A program made the position numbers and the translations under genes. Source: Coprobacter tertius (GTDB taxonomy: Bacteria > Bacteroidota > Bacteroidia > Bacteroidales > Coprobacteraceae). From it: DNA of 64,000 nucleotides. The notes beneath the pieces were generated by a model that searched no databases, was not told the origin of the DNA, and was given only the letters and a program-made list of their open reading frames with translations. This document shows, piece after piece, positions 17,970-26,244 of the stretch. The DNA lies in contig NZ_JANDHW010000014.1 in NCBI RefSeq assembly GCF_024330105.1, forward strand, positions 1-64,000, given 5' to 3'. Numbering within the stretch: position 1 is the first letter of the stretch; each line of letters opens with the position of its first letter.

Positions 17970-19256
17970 ATGAAAAGTATTACTTCAATTGGAAAAAGGG
18001 TATTCACTTTAGTAGTGTTTGCCTGGTGTGCTATCACTGTATTTGCACAGGATCAAATTTTTAATTTCAACACAGAAGAAGTTGCCGATTACGCCGCTTT
18101 CTTTAAACAACCTTCGGCTATCGAAGGAAAATGTAATGCAGAGGTAATGGGTATCGATATTCATCGGGAGGGATTTTCTTGGGATGATATGAATACCTGG
18201 AAAAACGCCGAAGGGCAAATCTGGCGTTCTTATACGCCTTCTTATGCGGAAACCGTATTCGGACTTTGTGTAAAAATGGATGCTCCCTTTAACGGAAAAA
18301 CGAGCACTTTAACCTGGACAAATACCGAAGGAGATAATAAATGGTACCCGGCTTTACCTGCCGTACAAAACCTGAAAGGTAATTTTGTGTTGAGAGATTG
18401 TAAAGCAACAGTCGTGCATATATCTAATACACAATTAGATACCGTAAAAATAGCCATGACAAACGAAGAGAATGATTGTTATTTACATATCAGACGTAAC
18501 CCTTATGTAAAACAAATCGACCTAAGCGGTTCTACCGGTAAATGCCGACAACTCGAAGGATATAAAAATATCTTATCGGACGAAACCTCTTTCATTTGTA
18601 ATGATTGCCGTAAAACGGAATTTCTGGATTGGTTGCTAAATCTGGAAGACAATTGTTACACTTACTCCACATTACCGATGCATCCTGCCACAGGCGAAGT
18701 ATTAAAAAGCGGTTATAAGTCTCAATGGAAAACGGCAGGAGGTTATCCTGTAGGAATAAAAAATGAAAGTGGAGAATATGAAATCGAGGTAGATGAAGAT
18801 ATCGATTTGTCTTCTGAATATGATATTCTGGGGCAGCTGACTACATTTACCTGGAAAAATGAGGGGGGAGATGTTATTACCCCTACATCGGAAGATTTAA
18901 CCGGCTGGTTTAGTTTCGGAGACGAATGTGTAGGTAATTCTTATCGTTGCGAGATGCAAAATGCCGCCTACCCCCAACTTGCCCTGAATACAGTTTGGGT
19001 TAGAGTCGTGAAGAATTCTGGAATAAATACGGTTCAGGAAAAATCGGTAACGGTAGGTCCCAATCCTGTTGAAGATGTAATTTATGTATCGTCTCCCGAC
19101 GTTCGACGTGTTGATATTTATTCTACTGCCGGTGCAAGAGTAAAGAGTATGCAAGGGGTACAAAAGGTGAATGTGGCAGATCTTGCCTCGGGTTTGTACT
19201 TTGTAAAAGTAATTACAGCTACTGATGAAATAGTGCTAAAAATTATTAAAAAATAA
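17970..19256 (+). CDS. T9SS-exported surface protein of the PUL, unknown function
   Basis: 428 residues with a signal peptide (cleavage near 'VFA-QDQ') and a C-terminal type IX sorting domain: 'VGPNPVEDVIYVSS', 'VDIYSTAGARV', 'VADLASGLYFVKV' and a final lysine pair. The middle has no family that I recognise; a leucine-rich-like stretch ('LRDCKATVVHISN', 'IDLSGSTGK') and aromatic beta segments suggest a ligand-binding surface protein in the SusE/F position. Third gene of the operon, likely a glycan-binding protein. Confidence 0.7.
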   Translation: MKSITSIGKRVFTLVVFAWCAITVFAQDQIFNFNTEEVADYAAFFKQPSAIEGKCNAEVMGIDIHREGFSWDDMNTWKNAEGQIWRSYTPSYAETVFGLCVKMDAPFNGKTSTLTWTNTEGDNKWYPALPAVQNLKGNFVLRDCKATVVHISNTQLDTVKIAMTNEENDCYLHIRRNPYVKQIDLSGSTGKCRQLEGYKNILSDETSFICNDCRKTEFLDWLLNLEDNCYTYSTLPMHPATGEVLKSGYKSQWKTAGGYPVGIKNESGEYEIEVDEDIDLSSEYDILGQLTTFTWKNEGGDVITPTSEDLTGWFSFGDECVGNSYRCEMQNAAYPQLALNTVWVRVVKNSGINTVQEKSVTVGPNPVEDVIYVSSPDVRRVDIYSTAGARVKSMQGVQKVNVADLASGLYFVKVITATDEIVLKIIKK

Positions 19257-19274
19257 ATTAAAAATTAATTTCAG

Positions 19275-19309
19275 CAACTGGCAGGAAGAATTTCTCTTTC
19301 TGCCGGTTG
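19275..19309 (+). terminator. Strong intercistronic hairpin before the EEP genes
   Basis: A 15-bp stem with only G-T wobbles (19275-19289 with 19295-19309) closing a 5-base loop, 21 bases before the ATG at 19330. There is no T-run, so it may act as an RNA stability or processing element and not a true stop. Confidence 0.5.
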
Positions 19310-19329
19310 TGGTAAAATCAGAGAGTAAT

Positions 19330-20433
19330 ATGAAAAAATATATATTCTTTTGTACTCTTTTGTGTATGTGTCTGGAATTATCAGCGCAAACCTATCCCAA
19401 AGATAATAACGCAATCAGGCTTCTTACCTATAATACCCATTATTGTAAAGGAGGAACCGATCCCGGTACTATTAGTGATAGCAATACACGGTTACTGGCC
19501 TCGGTGATTAAAACATTAAATGCAGACATCGTATCCTTGCAGGAACTCGATAGTGCGGCAAATAGTCGTGGGAAACGATACTTGTTAGGCCAAATAGCCC
19601 AAGCAACCGGTTTAGATTATACTCCTGTTTTCGGAGCGGCAGCCAACTGGGACGGTGGCCGTTTAGGTTGCGGTAGTCTGATAAAGAAATCTTTCCCGAT
19701 AAGTAAAATTAAAATGATCGATTTACCCGGGAATGAACCTCGTATAGCAGTAAGAACCGATCTTGAAAAATTTGTTTTTATCAGCACTCATTGTGACTTA
19801 GATGATACCAGACGCATACAAGAAGCCAATATCATTAATAATGAAGTGGATTATATACGTAAGCCGGTATTTTTGGCAGGGGATTTAAATGATTCTCACC
19901 GTTGGGGTAATGGAGGTATAGCTTTTCCCATTTTGATGGAAAAATTTGTAATAGCCAGCGATACGAAAGGCAATACCGTATGGAATGGTTCGCATGGTAA
20001 TGAGGGCGACGATCAGGGATTAATCGATTATATCCTTTTTCACGATTACGGAAATTCAGGGATACAGATCGTACAAACACACATTGTACGTACCCTTGAA
20101 ATAAATGGAGCAACGGTAGATCTGAAAAATGTTTCGGATCATTATCCGGTTTTTGTCGATATATATGTACCCGGTTATTCCGGTATCACAAACATACCGA
20201 ATGAAGAAAATATTATTATCTACTTTAATCCTGTGGATGCTACCCTTTACACGAAAAGCGAAAATAATGAGGTAAAACGTATAGAAGTTTATACAATATC
20301 CGGTGAAAAAGTGATAGAAATGAATGATGAAAACGCCTCTATCGTGAACATGTCGAACCAGCCGAAGGGAGTATACATCGTTAAAGCTTCGACTTTAGAT
20401 AAAAGTTTAATACGGAAAATAGTAAAAAATTAA
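19330..20433 (+). CDS. Secreted endonuclease/exonuclease/phosphatase-fold protein with T9SS tail
   Basis: 367 residues from the ATG at 19330. Signal peptide, then an EEP (DNase I-like) domain with all key motifs: 'TYNTHY' (Asn), 'LQELDS' (metal-binding Glu), 'THCDL', 'AGDLNDSH' (Asp and Asn) and 'SDHYPVF' (catalytic His). A C-terminal type IX sorting domain ('VYTISGEKVI', 'NQPKGVYIVKAS') sends it to the cell surface. EEP enzymes cleave phosphodiester or phosphomonoester bonds; within a PUL it could remove phosphate-linked groups from a glycan or lipid. It is a paralogue of the next gene. Confidence 0.85.
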   Translation: MKKYIFFCTLLCMCLELSAQTYPKDNNAIRLLTYNTHYCKGGTDPGTISDSNTRLLASVIKTLNADIVSLQELDSAANSRGKRYLLGQIAQATGLDYTPVFGAAANWDGGRLGCGSLIKKSFPISKIKMIDLPGNEPRIAVRTDLEKFVFISTHCDLDDTRRIQEANIINNEVDYIRKPVFLAGDLNDSHRWGNGGIAFPILMEKFVIASDTKGNTVWNGSHGNEGDDQGLIDYILFHDYGNSGIQIVQTHIVRTLEINGATVDLKNVSDHYPVFVDIYVPGYSGITNIPNEENIIIYFNPVDATLYTKSENNEVKRIEVYTISGEKVIEMNDENASIVNMSNQPKGVYIVKASTLDKSLIRKIVKN

Positions 20434-20467
20434 TTTTTTGTTTTCGAAACTGTTATATTTTAAGCCA

Positions 20468-21310
20468 ATGAGAATTATGTCACAAAAACTGTGGGGAATC
20501 ACAATAGCATCATTATTATTTTTTCCTATAAATGCTCAGAATTACAATAAGGAGAATGAGGTAATACGCTTACTTAGTTATAATACTCATTATTGTAAAG
20601 GAGCTACCGATCCTGGTGAATTAACAAAAGAAAATATCAAGAATCTGGCCGATGTAATCAGGGCCTTAGATGCGGATGTTATCGCTTTACAAGAATTGGA
20701 TAGCGCTGCCATAGGCAGAGGATCCCGCTATCTTTTAAAAGAAATCGCCGATGCAAGCGGTAGCGGTTATGTCCCCTATTATGGCAATGCGGCTCCGTTC
20801 GATAAGGGCAGTATTGGATGCGGAGTATTAGTTAAAAAGAATTTGCCGGTAAAAAATGTACAGTACATTCATTTACCGGGCGATGAAACCAGAGTCGCAA
20901 TAGTTGTCGATTTAGAAAAGTTCATTTTTATCGGTACACATTCCGATCTGAATGATGAAAAACGCTGCGAAGGAGCACAAACCGTATCTGATCGGATTAA
21001 AAAGAAGGATAAACCGGTATTTCTTGCCGGTGATTTAAATGATTCTCACCGTTGGCCTCATGGAGGCATATCATTCCCGGTGTGGTCGAAAAACTTTACT
21101 ATTATCAGCGATACTGTCGGAAATTCCATACCGGGAAGAATCGATTCCGGGGCTTTGATTGATTATATTCTATTAATGAAAAACAAAAAATCTTCTACGG
21201 TTAAAATTGTTCAAACACATATTTTGCGCCATCTTACTGTAGATGGTAAAATTGTCGATACAGCAACCTTATCCGATCATTATCCTGTTTTTGTCGATGT
21301 AAAACTATAA
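20468..21310 (+). CDS. Secreted EEP-fold phosphoesterase, paralogue without T9SS tail
   Basis: 280 residues from the ATG at 20468 (an alternative Met lies 9 bases on). Same active-site set as its neighbour ('SYNTHYCKG', 'LQELDS', 'AGDLNDSH', 'SDHYPVF'), with a signal peptide ending near 'INA-QNY', but it stops right after the catalytic domain. Without a sorting domain it should stay in the periplasm. The two genes, about half identical by eye, come from a tandem duplication and appear to work on either side of the outer membrane. Confidence 0.85.
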   Translation: MRIMSQKLWGITIASLLFFPINAQNYNKENEVIRLLSYNTHYCKGATDPGELTKENIKNLADVIRALDADVIALQELDSAAIGRGSRYLLKEIADASGSGYVPYYGNAAPFDKGSIGCGVLVKKNLPVKNVQYIHLPGDETRVAIVVDLEKFIFIGTHSDLNDEKRCEGAQTVSDRIKKKDKPVFLAGDLNDSHRWPHGGISFPVWSKNFTIISDTVGNSIPGRIDSGALIDYILLMKNKKSSTVKIVQTHILRHLTVDGKIVDTATLSDHYPVFVDVKL

Positions 21311-21421
21311 ATTTTCATTCTTTTCTTATACTGTATTGTCGCGTACCCCGGTAAAAATTATAAAAACCGGTAAAGACAACCTCTGAAAATCATGAAAATT
21401 GAATTAACAAATTAAATTCTA

Positions 21422-23620
21422 ATGCGAAAAGTACTTTTATCCCTGCTTATATTTACTACCGTATACGGATGTTCATCCTCTGTTGAATCTGATAATCCCT
21501 GTTATGAGTTAGCAAAACGGTTATTACCGGATAATGCAGCTTCTTTTTTTATCTTCGAGAAGGTTCCTTCCGAGTCCGATTTTTTCGAATTGGAGCAAAC
21601 AGAAGACAACAAGATTGTCATAAGAGGAAATAACGGTATATCTATAGCTCGTGGATTAAATCACTATTTGAGAAATTATTGTCATAAATCGGTATCTTGG
21701 TGCGGGAATAATTTATCGGAATTACCGGTTCCTCTGCCTCCGGTGAGAGAAAAAATAAAAATTTCGGCTTCTTTCCCCTATCGCTACTATTTAAATTATT
21801 GTACCTACAGTTATTCGATGGCTTTTTGGGACTGGAAACAATGGGAGAAAGAAATCGATAGAATGGCTCTTCAAGGTATCAACATGCCATTAGTCGCCGT
21901 TTACGGCCAATATGCGGTATGGCAGAATACTTTGCGAAGGCTGAACTTTAATGAAGATGAAATACGTAAGTTTTTACCGGGAGCCGGTTATGAAGCCTGG
22001 TGGCTTATGGGTAATCTGGAAGGTTTCGGTGGACCGGTCACACCGGAATTTATAGCACGGCAAACAGATCTGCAACACAAAATGCTGAAACGGATGCGGG
22101 AGTTGGGAATGAAACCTGTATTTCAGGGATTTTACGGTATGGTACCCAATGCCCTGAAAGAAAAATATCCCGATGCCCGTATTAAATCGCAAGGAAAGTG
22201 GTGTACTTTTCAACGTCCGGCCTTCCTGGATCCTACCGATCCGCTTTTCGAAAAGATTGCCGCAATTTACTATGACGAACAAAAAAAATTATTCGGTGAA
22301 GCGCAGTTTTTTGGCGGCGATCCTTTTCATGAGGGCGGAACCTCAGAAGGAATCGATGTGAAACTCGCCGCGCAAAAAATTTTACAATCAATGCGTAAAG
22401 TAAACCCGCAAGCCATATGGGTGCTTCAGGGGTGGCAGCGTAATCCTGCAAAAGAGCTGATAGAAGGGCTTAAACCCGGCGAAGTTATTATTCTCGATTT
22501 GATGGCCTGCGAACGTCCGCAATGGGGAGGAATAAAAACTTCCTTCTTTTATAAACCGGAAGGACACCTGAACCATCAATGGATATGGTGCGCCTTACCC
22601 AACTTCGGAGGGAAAACAGGGTTACATGGAATAATGAGCAGTTATGCCTCGGGGCCTGTCTTCGCCAAACATCATCCCATGGGGAAAAATTTGTGCGGCA
22701 TCGGCACGGCTCCCGAAGGAATCGGTACCCTTCCCGTTGTATATGATATGGTGTATGACATGGCTTGGCGCACCGATAGTATACACATTCCCGAATGGAT
22801 CGACAACTATACTTATTATCGCTATGGAACAGAAGATAATAATTGTAAAAAAGCCTGGAAATTATTATCCGAATCAATTTACGAATGCCATAACCAAATC
22901 GGGGGACCTGTTGAGTCTTATATCTGTGCCCGTCCAGCAGATACGATTAAGCATGCTTCGGCTTGGGGAACTACCGAGCTCTTTTATGATCCCATGAAGA
23001 TTGTAAAAGCTTGGGAACTACTTTATCAGTCACGAAAAAGATTCGATCATTCTGATACTTATGAATATGATCTGACGGATGTCACTCGACAGGTATTGTC
23101 CGATTATGCCAAATATTTACATAAAGAAATGACACAGGCTTTCCAGAAAAAAGATAAAAAACGATTTATGGTGTATAGCGGGAAATTTCTGGATATTATA
23201 AAAGACGTAGACCGATTACTTACCACTCGTAAAGAATTTATGTTAGGCACTTGGTTGGCTGACGCGGAAAAAGCGGGATGCTCTCCCGAAGAAAAAAGAC
23301 GATTTGTCACCAATGCCAAGAGGCAGATTACGACCTGGACAGATACGGATACAGATTTACACGACTATGCGAACAAAGAATGGAGCGGATTGCTGACCGA
23401 TTTCTATCTTCCTCGTTGGGAAGCTTATGTGACCTATAAAACCGGCCTGTTATACGGGGGAAAAATGCCGTATCCCGATTATTCCAAAATGGAACAGGAA
23501 TGGGTGCTTGCCAATTCGACCTACCTTACCCGTGAAAATCCGGAAGGAACTATTGCAGTCGTTGAGGATCTTTATAAACGTTACCATACAGAAATAGAAC
23601 AAAATTACCAGAAAAATTGA
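21422..23620 (+). CDS. GH89 alpha-N-acetylglucosaminidase lipoprotein
   Basis: 732 residues with a lipobox ('TTVYGCSSS'). The GH89 signature is unmistakable: 'YRYYLNYCTYSYSMAFWDW', 'MALQGINMPLVAVYGQ', 'GYEAWWLMGNLEGFGGP', 'PVFQGFYGMVP'. Candidate catalytic glutamates are E304 in 'DPFHEGG' and E432 in 'APEGIG', by analogy with human NAGLU and clostridial GH89. It releases terminal alpha-linked GlcNAc, as found on gastric-type mucin O-glycans or heparan-derived chains. The stop is 15 bases before the GH3 ATG. Confidence 0.93.
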   Translation: MRKVLLSLLIFTTVYGCSSSVESDNPCYELAKRLLPDNAASFFIFEKVPSESDFFELEQTEDNKIVIRGNNGISIARGLNHYLRNYCHKSVSWCGNNLSELPVPLPPVREKIKISASFPYRYYLNYCTYSYSMAFWDWKQWEKEIDRMALQGINMPLVAVYGQYAVWQNTLRRLNFNEDEIRKFLPGAGYEAWWLMGNLEGFGGPVTPEFIARQTDLQHKMLKRMRELGMKPVFQGFYGMVPNALKEKYPDARIKSQGKWCTFQRPAFLDPTDPLFEKIAAIYYDEQKKLFGEAQFFGGDPFHEGGTSEGIDVKLAAQKILQSMRKVNPQAIWVLQGWQRNPAKELIEGLKPGEVIILDLMACERPQWGGIKTSFFYKPEGHLNHQWIWCALPNFGGKTGLHGIMSSYASGPVFAKHHPMGKNLCGIGTAPEGIGTLPVVYDMVYDMAWRTDSIHIPEWIDNYTYYRYGTEDNNCKKAWKLLSESIYECHNQIGGPVESYICARPADTIKHASAWGTTELFYDPMKIVKAWELLYQSRKRFDHSDTYEYDLTDVTRQVLSDYAKYLHKEMTQAFQKKDKKRFMVYSGKFLDIIKDVDRLLTTRKEFMLGTWLADAEKAGCSPEEKRRFVTNAKRQITTWTDTDTDLHDYANKEWSGLLTDFYLPRWEAYVTYKTGLLYGGKMPYPDYSKMEQEWVLANSTYLTRENPEGTIAVVEDLYKRYHTEIEQNYQKN

Positions 23621-23634
23621 AAGCGAACATATTC

Positions 23635-26211
23635 ATGATAAAAGAAAGTATATCCCGATTGTTGTTATGCGGTTGCCTATTCCTGACGGGAATATCTGTA
23701 TTCGCCCAAGAACCGCCATACAAACAGTCACAGTTGCCGATACAAGAAAGAGTCGACGACCTTTTAAAGCGAATGACCTTAGAGGAAAAAATCGCGCAAA
23801 TCAGACATATTCATTCCTGGAATATATTCGATGGTCAAACATTGGATATAGAAAAGTTGAAATCATTTTCAAAAGGATGGGGATGGGGGTTTGTAGAAGG
23901 CTTTCCGCTTACGGGTGCAAATTGCCGTAAAAATATGCAAGCGATACAGAAATTTATGGTAGAGGAAACCCGGCTCGGAATACCGATATTCACAGTGGCG
24001 GAATCGTTACATGGCTCTGTACATGAAGGTTCTGTCATTTATCCGCAGAACGTGGCTCTTGGCAGTACCTTCAATCCCGAACTGGCCTATCGCAAGGCTG
24101 CCATGATAACAAAAGATTTGCATGCGCAGGGAATGCATCAGGTATTGGCCCCTTGTATCGATGTAGTACGCGATTTACGGTGGGGTCGCGTTGAAGAATC
24201 TTATGGAGAAGATCCTTTTCTTTGCGGTTTATTCGGAATAGCAGAAGTTGAAGGTTATTTGGATAATGGTATCTCGCCGATGCTGAAACATTACGGCCCG
24301 CACGGTAACCCGCTCAGCGGATTAAATCTGGCTTCGGTAGAATGCGGACTTCGCGATTTACACGAAGTATACCTTAAACCTTTCGAAATGGTGATTAAAA
24401 ACACCCCGGTTCTTGCGGTTATGTCTACTTACAATTCATGGAATCGTATCCCGAATTCCGCTTCTGAATATTTACTGACCGAAGTACTTCGTAATCAGTT
24501 TGGGTTTAAAGGATATGTATACTCCGATTGGGGGGCAATAGAAATGTTGAAAACATTCCATCATACAGCACGTAATGGTGAGGAAGCGGCTCTTCAGGCC
24601 TTTTCCGCGGGACTCGATGTAGAAGCATCCAGTAACTGCTATCCTCTGCTGGCAAATCTTATTAAAAAAGGAAAACTGGATGAAGATATTCTGAACGAAT
24701 CGGTTCGACGGGTATTGTATGTAAAGTTTAAAATGGGGCTTTTCGAAGACCCTTATGGAGAGCAGTATATCCAAAGTAAAATGCATCCGAAAGAAGGGAT
24801 ATTACTTTCTAAAAAAATAGCAGACGAGTCGGTCGTATTGTTGAAAAATGAGAACAACATACTACCTCTCGACGCTGAAAAACTTAAATCTATAGCGGTA
24901 ATAGGCCCCAATGCCGATCAGGTACAATTCGGTGATTATACATGGAGTCGTAACAACAAAGATGGCGTTACCCCTTTAGCCGGTATCAGGCAGCTTTTGG
25001 AAGATAAAGTATCTATACATTATGAAAAAGGGTGTGATCTGGTATCATTGAATACCGGTGGAATAAAAAATGCAGTCGAAGCAGCTCGTAAAAGCGATGT
25101 AGCTATCATTTTTTGTGGTAGTGCGAGTGCGGCTTTGGCACGTGATTATAAAAGTTCTACTTGCGGAGAGGGATTCGATTTAAATGATTTGAGTCTTACT
25201 GGGGTACAGCACCGGTTAATAAAAGAGGTTTACGCAACCGGAACGCCTGTTGTGTTGGTTCTGGTTACCGGAAAACCATTCGTCATCTCTTGGGAAAAGG
25301 ATCATATACCGGCTATTCTGACACAATGGTACGCCGGAGAACAAGCCGGAAATTCTATTGCCGATATTCTTTTCGGAAAAGTATCTCCATCGGGCAGACT
25401 CACTTTTTCCTTTCCCCGGAGTACCGGCCATTTACCGGTTTATTACAATTATCTTCCTTCCGACAAAGGATTTTATAAAAATCCGGGAAGTTATGAATCT
25501 CCGGGTAGAGATTACGTTTTTTCCAGTCCCGATCCCCTATTTGCATTCGGTCATGGACTTACTTATACATCCTTTGTTTACAATTCTTTAGTTACAGATA
25601 AAGAGCATTATAATCTTTCAGATACTATATATATTAAAGCCGGTATTAAAAACATAGGGAAAAGACAAGGCCGGGAAGTAGTTCAATTATATGTACGTGA
25701 TAAAGTAAGCACGGTTGTTACCCCCGTAAAACAACTTCGAGATTTTAAAAAAGTAACGGTCATGCCGGGAAATACTCAAACTGTCGGGCTAAAAGTTGCA
25801 GTAAAAGATTTGTATATCGTAGATAATGAAAACAAAAGAGTAGTCGAACCCGGTGAATTCGAATTACAAATAGGAGCCGCCTCCGACAATATTCTTCAAA
25901 GAAAAACAATAGCGGTCGGCGATTTTGAATATACAGCATCCGAAGCAACTGCGAATACGGTTAAAAGTAGTAAAAATATAATCATTCGCGGAGAAATACG
26001 AGACGTACAGGCAACCCTGATCGATAACGTGAGGATATATGCGAATAGCTCAGGCAAATTGTTAGGTAAGAGCGATGAAAAAGGGAGATATAAAGTTGAA
26101 GCGGGGAACCATGAAATTCTGACTTTTAAGAAAAAAGGCTATCAGAATATAGAAGTACCGGTCGATAATCTGGAGGTAATCAATGTACGCGTTAATTATG
26201 GAGAAAATTAA
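23635..26211 (+). CDS. GH3 beta-glycosidase with C-terminal carboxypeptidase-regulatory-like domain
   Basis: 858 residues from the ATG at 23635. Signal peptide, GH3 TIM barrel with the nucleophile D298 in 'YSDWGAI', substrate-binding 'KHYGPHGNPLSG', the alpha/beta sandwich domain ('IAVIGPNADQ', 'TQWYAGEQAGNSIADILFG') and the fibronectin-III-like domain. An extra ~75-residue beta domain ('GEIRDVQATLIDNVRIYA', 'GKSDEKGRYKVEAG') follows, unusual for GH3. Specificity (beta-glucoside, xyloside or HexNAc) cannot be read; context favours a GlcNAc- or Gal-containing glycan. Tightly packed after GH89. Confidence 0.92.
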   Translation: MIKESISRLLLCGCLFLTGISVFAQEPPYKQSQLPIQERVDDLLKRMTLEEKIAQIRHIHSWNIFDGQTLDIEKLKSFSKGWGWGFVEGFPLTGANCRKNMQAIQKFMVEETRLGIPIFTVAESLHGSVHEGSVIYPQNVALGSTFNPELAYRKAAMITKDLHAQGMHQVLAPCIDVVRDLRWGRVEESYGEDPFLCGLFGIAEVEGYLDNGISPMLKHYGPHGNPLSGLNLASVECGLRDLHEVYLKPFEMVIKNTPVLAVMSTYNSWNRIPNSASEYLLTEVLRNQFGFKGYVYSDWGAIEMLKTFHHTARNGEEAALQAFSAGLDVEASSNCYPLLANLIKKGKLDEDILNESVRRVLYVKFKMGLFEDPYGEQYIQSKMHPKEGILLSKKIADESVVLLKNENNILPLDAEKLKSIAVIGPNADQVQFGDYTWSRNNKDGVTPLAGIRQLLEDKVSIHYEKGCDLVSLNTGGIKNAVEAARKSDVAIIFCGSASAALARDYKSSTCGEGFDLNDLSLTGVQHRLIKEVYATGTPVVLVLVTGKPFVISWEKDHIPAILTQWYAGEQAGNSIADILFGKVSPSGRLTFSFPRSTGHLPVYYNYLPSDKGFYKNPGSYESPGRDYVFSSPDPLFAFGHGLTYTSFVYNSLVTDKEHYNLSDTIYIKAGIKNIGKRQGREVVQLYVRDKVSTVVTPVKQLRDFKKVTVMPGNTQTVGLKVAVKDLYIVDNENKRVVEPGEFELQIGAASDNILQRKTIAVGDFEYTASEATANTVKSSKNIIIRGEIRDVQATLIDNVRIYANSSGKLLGKSDEKGRYKVEAGNHEILTFKKKGYQNIEVPVDNLEVINVRVNYGEN

Positions 26212-26244
26212 ATAGATTGTAGTTATTATTAAAACTTGAAATGT

